Below, one piece after another: positions 44,904-53,118 of a DNA stretch of 64,000 nucleotides. Made by a program: the position numbers and the translations under genes. The notes below the pieces were generated by a model. The model saw nothing but the letters and a program-made list of their open reading frames with translations. It had not been told where the DNA came from and searched no databases. Positions within the stretch are counted from its first letter, which is position 1. Each line of letters starts with the position of its first letter. Source of the stretch: Muribaculaceae bacterium (GTDB lineage: Bacteria; Bacteroidota; Bacteroidia; Bacteroidales; Muribaculaceae); contig JAFLTT010000004.1 in NCBI GenBank assembly GCA_022509165.1, positions 81,523 to 145,522 on the forward strand, read 5' to 3'.

Positions 44904-47369
44904 ATGAAAAAGATACTGTCCTTATCCCTTATTTTGATGTTGTCAGCATCCTTGTATGCTGCAGACTCCGATTGGAAAATTCATCCTATCTTCGACGAGG
45001 ATGTGACTCATCTGGTAGAAACTCCTGCCTATGTGTATTTTACATCCCTCAACATGAAAGAGAACCGGGAAAACAAGGTGTACAAATCACTTTTCCGTTA
45101 TGATAAGGCCGGAGAGGAGCTCCAGTCTCTTTCTGTGTCCAATATCCTGAACGGTAATAATGTGTCGGACGTGATATACAATCCTCAGAAGGGATATCTT
45201 GCCGTGTTGTATCATGATTTCAATCTCGACCTTCTTCATAACGACGGAAGAGTTACCAACATACCTTATTACAGCCAGGCCAATCTTTCTTTCCCTAAGA
45301 ATGTATACTCAATGAGTATCGACAAGGCTAAAGACCGGCTTTACCTTGCAACGGATTTCGGCTATGTGGCTATCAACGATAAGAAATTCGAAGTGGCTGA
45401 GAGCCGTATTTATAGCCAACCCTTCTTAGCTTTCGGCAGGACAGGAGACTATTATGTGGCCATTAAGGATAAGGATGTGTTAGTGGCGCCGGTCAGCGAC
45501 CAGAGGCTCTCGATAGATACCTATGAAACGGTGGGAACATTGGAGTATCCCGGAATTGCCTTGTATCCTTTAAATGATAAGTTATGTATCCTTGAGATAG
45601 GCACATCACAATATCATATTTTCCAAAAATTATTCATCGATGAGGATGGTTTCAGGATAGAACCCTTCTTTGGCGGAAACGTCTACAACGTAGATATAAA
45701 TGGAGACGGGCTTAATGTGTCGATGGACAACAGAATCGTGCATGTAAATGCCGACGGTAGTACCACTGAGATAGTGAAGCATCCTGATTTCCTGAAGTCT
45801 GCAGCCACTACCAACAATATGACTGATGTGTGGATTGCAGCCAAACGAAAAGGGCTTTCAAGCATGAAGAAGAATGGCGACAACTGGACACTGACAAGAG
45901 ACTGGATGCTACCGAATGCTCCGGCTACTTTTGCAACCACCTCCTTTGCCAATCATCCTTCGTTAGGACTTCTGATGCTGGACTACGGCACAAACAGGAT
46001 TACCAACTCCTTGAATTCCTTCTCACCCCTTCAGCTAAGCTCATATAAGCAAGGCCGATGGAAAAACCATGCTCCGGCTTATACCAATCCGGATCGCACA
46101 GAGATTATGACCGCTTCCAATGGTATGGTGATAGATCCTGACCGTCCGGAGTATGTGTATATCACCTCTTATCACAATGGAATTTTGCGTCTGAATCTAA
46201 ATGACGGAAAAGATCTTATACACCTTGGATATTCCACCGATGCAGATAAGGGAAATGATGGGTATGTGGAATTGGGTCCTGAACAGACAGCAGTAGTAAA
46301 CTATTGGAATTTATCGCCTCCTCATTTCGATAAGGATGGAAACCTGTGGATAAATTATCCGAACTGGAATGACCAGGCGGATCCGAATCCCCATTTCTAT
46401 GTATGGACAGCAGCCGACCGTAGAGCCACCACTTCTGCAGCGGATATAAGAATGCCAAAGGAGGTGGAATTCAACACGTATTATGTTATCAACAACAGTT
46501 CAATCAGTCTTCCGCTTCTCAAGACGGGCAAAGGTCTGATTGTGTATGCAGCGAGTGAAAATAATGAAGGCATAGCAATCCTTGACACCAACGGTACTCC
46601 ATTGGACACTCAGGATGACAAAATATATAAATTCGAGTCGTTTTCCGACAACGACGGAAATTATGTAGAGATGCATAATATCCGAAATCTCTGGGAAGAC
46701 CCTGACACAGGATATGTCTGGATAATGCATCTCAACGGACTGTGTCATATGGTTCCATCGCAGGTAGTTGCAGGAAATTATAGGGTTAACCGTGTTAAGG
46801 TTGCCCGTAATGACGGCACCAATCTGGCCGACTATCTGTTTGAGGGAGTCCAGGTAAACCAGATGGTGAAGGATGCCGAGGGCCGACTTTGGTTTGCTAC
46901 CACTGGCGGAGGTGTGGTTTGTACCAGTGGTGACGGAAGAGAAATATTGGCTGAACTCACCACTTCCAACAGTCCGCTACCCGATGATGTGGTGTATGGT
47001 ATAGCATACAATGAGGAGACCAACTCCCTGATGCTCTCTACTGCCCTGGGATATGCTGAATATATGTTGCCGTCAACTCAGACCGGCAGCGACAAGCAGG
47101 ACATCAGGGCATATCCGAATCCTGTAAGACCGGAATACTCAGGCTACGTCACTATTACCGACATCCCCATGGGTTCTTTTGTAAAAATCACAGACGCGGC
47201 CGGTAATCTGGTGAAGGAACTTGGCACTATGACAGGATTTGAGATTCTGTGGGATATTTCAGATGCTAATTACAATCGGGTGAAAAGCGGTGTGTATCAT
47301 ATCATGGCATCGCCTTCTAATGAAGATGGAAAATATTCAGGTGTAGGCAAGATTCTGGTGATCAGCTGA
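44904..47369 (+). CDS. PorZ-like beta-propeller protein with C-terminal sorting-type domain
   Basis: 821-aa secreted protein with signal peptide KKILSLSLILMLSASLYAA. It begins with DWKIHPIFDEDVTHLVE and continues through repeated propeller strands (SLFRYDKAGEELQSLS, KGYLAVLYHDFNLDLLHNDG, DRLYLATDFGYVAIND), a pattern fitting the two beta-propellers of PorZ, a surface component of the Porphyromonas type IX secretion machinery that helps attach A-LPS to cargo. The last ~85 residues (AYPNPVRPEYSGYVTITDIP ... GVGKILVIS) look like a type IX C-terminal domain. The ATG at 44904 is preferred over the frame's start inside rdgB because it begins the signal peptide. Confidence 0.7.
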   Translation: MKKILSLSLILMLSASLYAADSDWKIHPIFDEDVTHLVETPAYVYFTSLNMKENRENKVYKSLFRYDKAGEELQSLSVSNILNGNNVSDVIYNPQKGYLAVLYHDFNLDLLHNDGRVTNIPYYSQANLSFPKNVYSMSIDKAKDRLYLATDFGYVAINDKKFEVAESRIYSQPFLAFGRTGDYYVAIKDKDVLVAPVSDQRLSIDTYETVGTLEYPGIALYPLNDKLCILEIGTSQYHIFQKLFIDEDGFRIEPFFGGNVYNVDINGDGLNVSMDNRIVHVNADGSTTEIVKHPDFLKSAATTNNMTDVWIAAKRKGLSSMKKNGDNWTLTRDWMLPNAPATFATTSFANHPSLGLLMLDYGTNRITNSLNSFSPLQLSSYKQGRWKNHAPAYTNPDRTEIMTASNGMVIDPDRPEYVYITSYHNGILRLNLNDGKDLIHLGYSTDADKGNDGYVELGPEQTAVVNYWNLSPPHFDKDGNLWINYPNWNDQADPNPHFYVWTAADRRATTSAADIRMPKEVEFNTYYVINNSSISLPLLKTGKGLIVYAASENNEGIAILDTNGTPLDTQDDKIYKFESFSDNDGNYVEMHNIRNLWEDPDTGYVWIMHLNGLCHMVPSQVVAGNYRVNRVKVARNDGTNLADYLFEGVQVNQMVKDAEGRLWFATTGGGVVCTSGDGREILAELTTSNSPLPDDVVYGIAYNEETNSLMLSTALGYAEYMLPSTQTGSDKQDIRAYPNPVRPEYSGYVTITDIPMGSFVKITDAAGNLVKELGTMTGFEILWDISDANYNRVKSGVYHIMASPSNEDGKYSGVGKILVIS

Positions 47370-47389
47370 CCCGAAATTATAAAAAGGGG

Positions 47390-48142
47390 ATGGGTAAGAA
47401 CAAACTGAAAAAATTTGCAGAGGTGGAGCAGATGAAACACGTGCTCCAATATCCTCGGGAACGTATCCTTGCCGAGGTTTTCCCCTATAAAGACAAATGG
47501 AGAAGTGAGTTGTTTTGCAACCGCAATCCACTGGTGCTTGAACTGGGATGCGGCAAAGGGGAATATACCGTAGGTTTAGCCAAGACCAATCCTGAAAAGA
47601 ATTTTATAGGTATCGACATAAAGGGGGCAAGAATATGGGCCGGCGCCAAAGATGTGGAAAACTCCGGCCTGACCAATGCGATGTTTCTACGCACAGAGAT
47701 AGAAAATCTCACTAATTTCTTTGCCCCGGGAGAGGTGGATGAAATCTGGATAACTTTCCCCGATCCTCAGATGCAGAAAACACGCAAACGTCTTACCTCT
47801 ACACGGTTTCTGACCATGTATTCATCGATACTGAAGGATGGAGGAGTGGTGCATCTCAAGACTGATTCCCCGTTTCTATACGAATATACCCGCAGACTAA
47901 TAAATAAAAATGGTCTGGAATTATTGGAAGACACCCAAGATCTGTATGGTGAAGGTCTTGCAGATCCGGTAAAGTCCATAAAAACCTATTATGAAAGTCA
48001 GTGGCTTTCGAGAGGCAAGAGCATCAAACTGATTTCTTTCCGGCTTGATCCCTCAAAAATACTTGAGGAGCCTTCTGAAGATGATATTCCAAAAGATGAT
48101 TACCGCGCCTATACTCGCCACACTCCTCTACCGGAAAAATAG
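47390..48142 (+). CDS. trmB: tRNA (guanine-N7-)-methyltransferase
   Basis: 250-aa SAM-dependent enzyme that makes m7G46 in tRNA. SAM motif LELGCGKGEYTVGLA, the GIDIKGARIWAGAK segment and the signature DEIWITFPDPQMQKTRKRLT are present, as is the C-terminal SQWLSRGKSIKLISFRL. The start at ATG 47390 lies 20 bases after the PorZ-like stop. Confidence 0.94.
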   Translation: MGKNKLKKFAEVEQMKHVLQYPRERILAEVFPYKDKWRSELFCNRNPLVLELGCGKGEYTVGLAKTNPEKNFIGIDIKGARIWAGAKDVENSGLTNAMFLRTEIENLTNFFAPGEVDEIWITFPDPQMQKTRKRLTSTRFLTMYSSILKDGGVVHLKTDSPFLYEYTRRLINKNGLELLEDTQDLYGEGLADPVKSIKTYYESQWLSRGKSIKLISFRLDPSKILEEPSEDDIPKDDYRAYTRHTPLPEK

Positions 48143-48143
48143 A

Positions 48144-48218
48144 CTTATTTCGGACGCACGAGCCGTGCAGCCCTACATTTGAGGGCACTTTATTAATGGG
48201 ATATTTATGAGGATAATC
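48144..48218 (+). repeat. MITE-like repeat, copy C (right half only)
   Basis: 75 bp matching the right half of copy A: CGGACGCACGAGC hairpin (degenerate here), then GAGGGCACTTTATTAATGGG and the end GGATAATCAA. The left half is absent. It ends 13 bases before the mrp start codon and begins right after trmB. Confidence 0.75.
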
Positions 48219-48231
48219 AATAAATAAAATT

Positions 48232-49362
48232 ATGAATATTACAGACAAAGATATAAGAGATATACTGGGCACCGTAAGATATCCCGGAAATGGAAAGTCG
48301 ATTATAGAAAACGGGATGGTGGAAAATATCCGGATAGAGGATGATAATGTGTATTTCACTCTTATATTTGATAAATCAACCAATCCTTTCATAAAGAGCG
48401 TGATAAGAATGGCTGAAACGGCCATTGGAACTAAACTCGGACCATCTGTGAAGGTGAAAGGAAATATAGATATAAGGTTCTTACAGGCCGCACCGGAGAA
48501 AGAAGCACCCAGACCGGTTCTTCCGGGTGTGAAGAATATCATAGGCATATCTTCAGGCAAAGGAGGAGTGGGGAAATCTACAGTAGCAGCCAATGTGGCT
48601 ATTGCACTTGCCGCAAAGGGATATAAAGTGGGACTACTGGATGCCGATATTTTCGGTCCTTCTATGCCCAGAATGTTTGGTGTAGAGGATGAACCGCTCT
48701 ATATGGTGAACCGTGATGGTAAAGACTGGATAGAGCCGATAGAGAAATATGGCGTAAAGATGCTTAGCATCGGTTTCCTGGTGGCTAAGGAAAATCCCGT
48801 ATTATGGAGAGGAAGTATGGCCAGCAATGCCTTGCGGCAGCTTATTACCGATGCATGGTGGGGAGAACTTGATTATTTCCTGATCGATATGCCTCCGGGT
48901 ACCAGCGATATCCATCTCACCTTAGTTCAGACACTTCCTATTACTGGCGTAGTGATTGTAACCACCCCGCAGGAAGTGGCTCTGGCAGATGCCCGGAAAG
49001 GTGTGGCCATGTTTAAGGATGAGAAAATCAATGTACCCGTTTTGGGAATTGTGGAGAATATGGCATGGTTTACTCCGGCAGCCCATCCTGATGAGAAATA
49101 TTATATATTCGGTAAAGGAGGTGGCGCTAACCTGGCAGAAAAACTGGGTGTAAAACTACTCATCCAGCTGCCACTCGTGGCAGGTATCTGTGAGGATGCT
49201 GACAACGGTGCGCCGACTTCTACGGCACTTGCTGCTGCAGAAAAAGATGCCCTCACAGCCGAGGGTGTGGCATTTGCTCTGTTGGCTGACAGTATCGTGG
49301 CTCAATGCGATGAGAGAAACAGGCAACTACCACCCACTGAGAAAGTACAGGTGAAAAAATAA
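48232..49362 (+). CDS. Mrp/NBP35-family P-loop ATPase (Fe-S cluster carrier)
   Basis: 376-aa protein of the ApbC/Mrp family, involved in assembling or moving iron-sulfur clusters. An N-terminal MIP18/DUF59 domain (about 1-95) precedes the ATPase with deviant Walker A SSGKGGVGKSTVAANVA, DADIFGPSMPRMFG and IDMPPGTSDIHLTLVQ. The CxxC pair that in many Mrp proteins follows VENM is replaced (VENMAWFTPAAHPDEKYYIFG), so cluster binding, if any, uses other residues. Preceded by a mobile-repeat copy and convergent with pldA. Confidence 0.9.
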   Translation: MNITDKDIRDILGTVRYPGNGKSIIENGMVENIRIEDDNVYFTLIFDKSTNPFIKSVIRMAETAIGTKLGPSVKVKGNIDIRFLQAAPEKEAPRPVLPGVKNIIGISSGKGGVGKSTVAANVAIALAAKGYKVGLLDADIFGPSMPRMFGVEDEPLYMVNRDGKDWIEPIEKYGVKMLSIGFLVAKENPVLWRGSMASNALRQLITDAWWGELDYFLIDMPPGTSDIHLTLVQTLPITGVVIVTTPQEVALADARKGVAMFKDEKINVPVLGIVENMAWFTPAAHPDEKYYIFGKGGGANLAEKLGVKLLIQLPLVAGICEDADNGAPTSTALAAAEKDALTAEGVAFALLADSIVAQCDERNRQLPPTEKVQVKK

Positions 49363-49369
49363 GGGTCCC

Positions 49370-50227
49370 TTAGAATTCTGAGAAGAATTTTGGCTTGAAA
49401 ACCAATCCCACTCGCAGCATCGAGCGGTATTGGTTATAGTGAAGCAAGTCTTCTCCGTAACCATTGTAATATTGGGCAAAAAGATTGAGGTTTGTCTTTC
49501 TGTGCACGTTCCACGACATCTCGAAGATCGTGTTGAAATTAAGATTGAAACCTGCCCGTTTCACCCAAGTGAAGCCGAATGTAAACCTACGGTTGGGAGT
49601 GGTGACGTTCACGCCGCTCTGGTAAATTCCGCAATATTTAGTTATATCCCGGTTGTTGCCGCTATCGATTATTGGAATCCAGAATTTGGCATGAACCGTG
49701 AGCCATTCATCGATCATAGCCATTCCGGAAACTGAAACCCTGTTCCAGCTGCGAGAGGCATCACCGTCACGTCCGTTGCTTTCATGTTCCACAAGGAGGG
49801 TTAGTTTGCCCACATATCTGCCATGATTGAAGAAGGGTTTAGTCCATCCTAATGCCGGATTGAAATTTATATCACCCATAGGCAGCGACTCCTGAAATAC
49901 GTTCCAGAAGGTTTTCTGTGTATAAGAAAGGAAAAGGAATGTATTCCAGGGGAGTACATCTTTAGTAAGCCGGATAGCAAAAGAAATCTGGAATTTAACG
50001 TCGGAATTATAGGCATTGGGTATGCCCGGTACCTTTGTACCTACAATGAAATAAGTGTCTTTATAGAGACCGAAGAATGGACCCGAATCCAGTTCCTTTT
50101 TAAGGGAGTCGGTAAATTCCTTCTGGTTTGGTACCGGCACAACCTGAGAGTGCACAGGCAGGAAACAGCAGATGAGGACAACAAGAACCAATAGCCCTCG
50201 GAAATCTGATATCTTTTTCTGTTTCAT
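49370..50227 (-). CDS. pldA: Outer-membrane phospholipase A1
   Basis: 285-aa outer-membrane beta-barrel that hydrolyses phospholipids misplaced in the outer leaflet. The catalytic block is unmistakable: EHESNGRDGDASRSWNRVSV contains the His-x-Ser pair and the Asn of the OMPLA triad. DITKYCGIYQ, the NGYGEDLLHYN strand and the terminal aromatic residue (KFFSEF) also match the family. A signal peptide (LLVLVVLICCFLPVHSQ) is present. It lies 18 bases after the diacylglycerol-kinase-like gene on the same strand, likely one operon. Confidence 0.9.
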   Translation of the reverse strand: MKQKKISDFRGLLVLVVLICCFLPVHSQVVPVPNQKEFTDSLKKELDSGPFFGLYKDTYFIVGTKVPGIPNAYNSDVKFQISFAIRLTKDVLPWNTFLFLSYTQKTFWNVFQESLPMGDINFNPALGWTKPFFNHGRYVGKLTLLVEHESNGRDGDASRSWNRVSVSGMAMIDEWLTVHAKFWIPIIDSGNNRDITKYCGIYQSGVNVTTPNRRFTFGFTWVKRAGFNLNFNTIFEMSWNVHRKTNLNLFAQYYNGYGEDLLHYNQYRSMLRVGLVFKPKFFSEF

Positions 50228-50245
50228 TCCAAATAAATTGCGCCG

Positions 50246-51226
50246 TTATGCTTTATCCAATCTTCGGAATTTATCCATCACATCATACCTCATATCATCG
50301 AGTATAGCTCTGATGGGTGAAATAAAGGGGAGGAATTCAGTTTGTTTTTCCGGAGCAAAAACTTTCAACACTGCTTTCTGGCACTGTATGTCCAGTTTCT
50401 TCCCCATATGCATGGGTTCACCGTCAAGATGCACCGGCCCTTCATCGGTTCTGACAATGGTGAGAGCCGGCACTCTGAAAGTGCCTATGCTTCTATTCTT
50501 GTCTAACATACCGGTAAGCATATCCATACCCATAAGAATAGTGTTGAATATCCTGTCGGAATGTACCACCGTAATGTCAAGCAGGCCGTCGGTAAGTTTT
50601 GCTTTAGGTCCTATGTAGGCATTATTACCATATTGGGGAGCATTGCATACAGCTATGAGGAGTGCTTTCTCGGTGATTATCTTGTCGTTGATCACGATAG
50701 CATATGCCTTGCTTTGGTAATTGAGGAATTCGCGGAAGGCACTTCGTATGTAAGTTACTTTGCCACGGCGTTTCATAGTGGCAAACTTTTCACTCACTGC
50801 AGCATCAAACCCTATTCCGAAGGTGCAATAGAAAGGCTTCCCGTTTACGATACCGCGGTCGCATGTGAGTGTATGGGCTTCTTCCACCAGTTTTAAAGCC
50901 CCGAATAGGTCTTGGGGAATACCTACCGAGCGAGCGAGTCCGTTTCCTGAACCAAAGGGTAAAATTCCCAGGGTGCATGAAGATGATGCAAGAGCGTTGG
51001 CAGCTTCATTCACTGTGCCGTCTCCTCCGGCAGTGAGCACCATATCATACCCACGCTCCACGGCTTCTGAAGCGAATTTGAAAGCATCCCCGCCGGCTTC
51101 GGTCAGTTTAACCTCGGTGTCTATTCCGAAAGGCTTCAGATGGCTTTTCACTGCCGAGGCGAGACCGCGTTTTGACCTGGTTCCCGACACAGGATTGATG
51201 ATTAACAGAGCCTTCTTATTCGTCAT
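50246..51226 (-). CDS. Diacylglycerol kinase-family lipid kinase (YegS/BmrU/DgkB type)
   Basis: 326-aa cytoplasmic lipid kinase that phosphorylates diacylglycerol or a related lipid. Motifs: KALLIINPVSGTRSKRG at the N-terminus, VLTAGGDGTVNEAANAL (nucleotide binding) and ILPFGSGNGLARSVG, then the C-terminal HLDGEPM beta-sandwich motif. The ATG at 51226 is chosen because the longer frame (to 51391) has no family similarity and overlaps psd. Divergent from psd/pssA across a 100-base gap, which suggests coordinated phospholipid recycling. Confidence 0.9.
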   Translation of the reverse strand: MTNKKALLIINPVSGTRSKRGLASAVKSHLKPFGIDTEVKLTEAGGDAFKFASEAVERGYDMVLTAGGDGTVNEAANALASSSCTLGILPFGSGNGLARSVGIPQDLFGALKLVEEAHTLTCDRGIVNGKPFYCTFGIGFDAAVSEKFATMKRRGKVTYIRSAFREFLNYQSKAYAIVINDKIITEKALLIAVCNAPQYGNNAYIGPKAKLTDGLLDITVVHSDRIFNTILMGMDMLTGMLDKNRSIGTFRVPALTIVRTDEGPVHLDGEPMHMGKKLDIQCQKAVLKVFAPEKQTEFLPFISPIRAILDDMRYDVMDKFRRLDKA

Positions 51227-51288
51227 TCCAGCAAGGTTTGCGATTTGGGGATATGAGGTGTCTAAAGAGCGTGTAAAGTTAACTAAAA

Positions 51289-51320
51289 TTTGCGAAAAAG
51301 GGCAAAAAGGTATAAATTTG
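51289..51320 (+). promoter_or_regulatory. Promoter of psd-pssA
   Basis: TTTG (51289-51292), a 20-base spacer and TAAATTTG (51313-51320) match the Bacteroidetes consensus exactly. The expected transcription start coincides with the GTG start of psd at 51327, implying an essentially leaderless mRNA. Confidence 0.8.
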
Positions 51321-51326
51321 CATATT

Positions 51327-51995
51327 GTGAAAATCCATAGGGAAGGCACAAATATACTGATTCTGCTGATATTGGTGCTCGGAGCTGTCAACGTTCCGAT
51401 ATGGCTATTTATGCCCCCTTATGTATTGCCAATTATCTTCACATCGGTATCGACTGTGGCCTATCTTTTTGTGTTTAATTTCTTCCGTAGCCCGAAACGT
51501 AAATATCAGGGCCCACGCAAGGATATGGTGGTAAGTTCGGTAGATGGTCGGGTTGTGGCCATCGAAAAAGTGAAGGAAAAAGAATACCTTAAGGAGGAGG
51601 CCATAATGCTGTCGGTATTCATGTCGCCCTTCAATGTTCATGCCAACTGGTATCCGATCGATGGCAAGGTGGAATATGTAAGGCATCATCGCGGCAGGTT
51701 TCTTGCCGCCTATCTGCCCAAGGCCAGTGAAGAAAATGAAAGGAGCACTGTAGGCATAGTGTCTGATTCTGGCTGGCGAATCACTGTGCGTCAGGTAGCC
51801 GGAGCAATGGCCCGTAGGATTGTGACATATGCACGGCGTGGAATGGTGGCTAATATCGACGGCCATCTGGGATTCATAAAATTCGGAAGCCGTGTAGACT
51901 TATATCTCCCCACGGATGCCGAGATTTTGGTGCAAATGAAGCAAAAGGTGAAGGGAGGCATCACTCCTGTAGCCCGTATCCCGGCTACTAATTGA
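51327..51995 (+). CDS. psd: Phosphatidylserine decarboxylase proenzyme
   Basis: 222-aa membrane-associated enzyme that makes phosphatidylethanolamine, self-cleaved to a pyruvoyl form. The GTG at 51327 is chosen because it begins VKIHREGTNILIL, a conserved Bacteroidetes start, and no ATG exists before residue 29. Two N-terminal membrane segments are followed by VFNFFRSPKR, VSSVDGRVV, IMLSVFMSPFNVHANWYPIDG split across strands, and the C-terminal GFIKFGSRVDLYLP with the cleavage Gly-Ser. pssA begins 10 bases after its stop. Confidence 0.93.
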   Translation: MKIHREGTNILILLILVLGAVNVPIWLFMPPYVLPIIFTSVSTVAYLFVFNFFRSPKRKYQGPRKDMVVSSVDGRVVAIEKVKEKEYLKEEAIMLSVFMSPFNVHANWYPIDGKVEYVRHHRGRFLAAYLPKASEENERSTVGIVSDSGWRITVRQVAGAMARRIVTYARRGMVANIDGHLGFIKFGSRVDLYLPTDAEILVQMKQKVKGGITPVARIPATN

Positions 51996-52005
51996 AAAAT
52001 AAAAA

Positions 52006-52704
52006 ATGAACAAAATTGTACAAAATATACCCAACTGTATCACTTCCCTGAACCTGGGAGCGGGTTGTCTGTCGATAATAGCAGCCTCACACGGCACCGG
52101 TGAATACTGGGGACTGTTGGGTTTCCAATGGGCTTTCCTGTTTATGGCGATGGGAGCTCTGGCAGATTTTCTCGACGGCTTTGCCGCCAGGATGCTAAAG
52201 GCGTATTCCGACCTGGGTAAAGAACTTGATTCTCTGTGCGACCTGGTGACTTTCGGAGTGGCGCCTGCACTTACCCTCTTTTTTCTGCTTCAAGATATCG
52301 GAATAGATAAGTGGCTTTGCTGGACCACCATATTGATACCAATCTCCGCAGCATTCCGGCTGGCTCGTTTTAACCTTGATACACGTCAGGCCACTACCTT
52401 CATCGGCCTGCCGGTGCCTGCCAATGCCATTTTCTGGATCGGATATGCTTCTCTGCTTTACAGCGGAGTGCAGTTTTTGTCGCTCTGGTATGTGTTCTTA
52501 TGTTTCCTTGTAGTGGAATGTTGGCTGATGAATTCAAATTTACCTATGTTCTCACTCAAGGTGAAGAACCTGAACTTTAAAGCCAATCTTCCTCTCTATC
52601 TTCTTGCTCTGGCGGCCGGAGTATTCTGCTTCACCTTAGGGGTGGGAGGTCTCTTCTGGCTGATTGTCTTCTATGTATTCTGTGGCATCGCTTTCAAAAA
52701 ATAA
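52006..52704 (+). CDS. pssA: CDP-diacylglycerol-serine O-phosphatidyltransferase
   Basis: 232-aa inner-membrane enzyme making phosphatidylserine, the substrate of Psd. N-terminal NIPNCITSLNLGAGCLSI and the CDP-alcohol phosphatidyltransferase motif DGFAAR...GKELDSLCD (DG-x2-AR-x8-G-x3-D-x3-D spacing) are complete; multiple helices follow. With psd it forms the phosphatidylethanolamine branch. DUF4834 gene starts 3 bases after its stop. Confidence 0.95.
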   Translation: MNKIVQNIPNCITSLNLGAGCLSIIAASHGTGEYWGLLGFQWAFLFMAMGALADFLDGFAARMLKAYSDLGKELDSLCDLVTFGVAPALTLFFLLQDIGIDKWLCWTTILIPISAAFRLARFNLDTRQATTFIGLPVPANAIFWIGYASLLYSGVQFLSLWYVFLCFLVVECWLMNSNLPMFSLKVKNLNFKANLPLYLLALAAGVFCFTLGVGGLFWLIVFYVFCGIAFKK

Positions 52705-52707
52705 GAG

Positions 52708-53118
52708 ATGACAGGGTTAGGAATACTTATCCTTGCGGTAGTTTTCTTCTGGCTGGTGTGGCCTTATATAGCCAGATGGCTCAAACGGAAGGCCATGGAA
52801 CGAGCGGAAGACTATATGCGTGCCAGTATGGGCATGCCGCCAAGAGAGAAAAAGAAAAGGAGCGCCTGGGGGAAAAAGGAAAATACCGAAGACACGGCTT
52901 ATACTTACCGTGAACGCCGGAATCCTTTCGGGAATGAACGCTATGGCCATGAGGGGCCCATCATTCCCAAGGAATATGCCGAAGATGTAGAGTTTGTGGA
53001 AACCAAGGACTATTCGGAAAGCAGTTTCAAAAATACAAAGGAAGGGTCAGAATCCTATCATGAAAGCCAGATTTCGGATGCGGAATATGTTGAGATTAAA
53101 AAATCTCGCTCTAAATAA
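52708..53118 (+). CDS. DUF4834 family protein
   Basis: 136-aa protein with one N-terminal membrane helix (GLGILILAVVFFWLVWPYIA) and a charged cytoplasmic part (RWLKRKAMERAEDYMRASMG, MPPREKKKRSAWGKK) that fits Bacteroidetes DUF4834, followed by an acidic, serine-rich tail. Function unknown. The end overlaps the start region of the histidine kinase gene in another frame by about 59 bases. Confidence 0.78.
   Translation: MTGLGILILAVVFFWLVWPYIARWLKRKAMERAEDYMRASMGMPPREKKKRSAWGKKENTEDTAYTYRERRNPFGNERYGHEGPIIPKEYAEDVEFVETKDYSESSFKNTKEGSESYHESQISDAEYVEIKKSRSK

Noticed and set aside
50865..51326. N-terminal extension of psd into the divergent kinase gene
   Set aside because: The extra 154 codons overlap the DAG-kinase motifs on the other strand and include the psd promoter; the GTG at 51327 gives the conserved family start.
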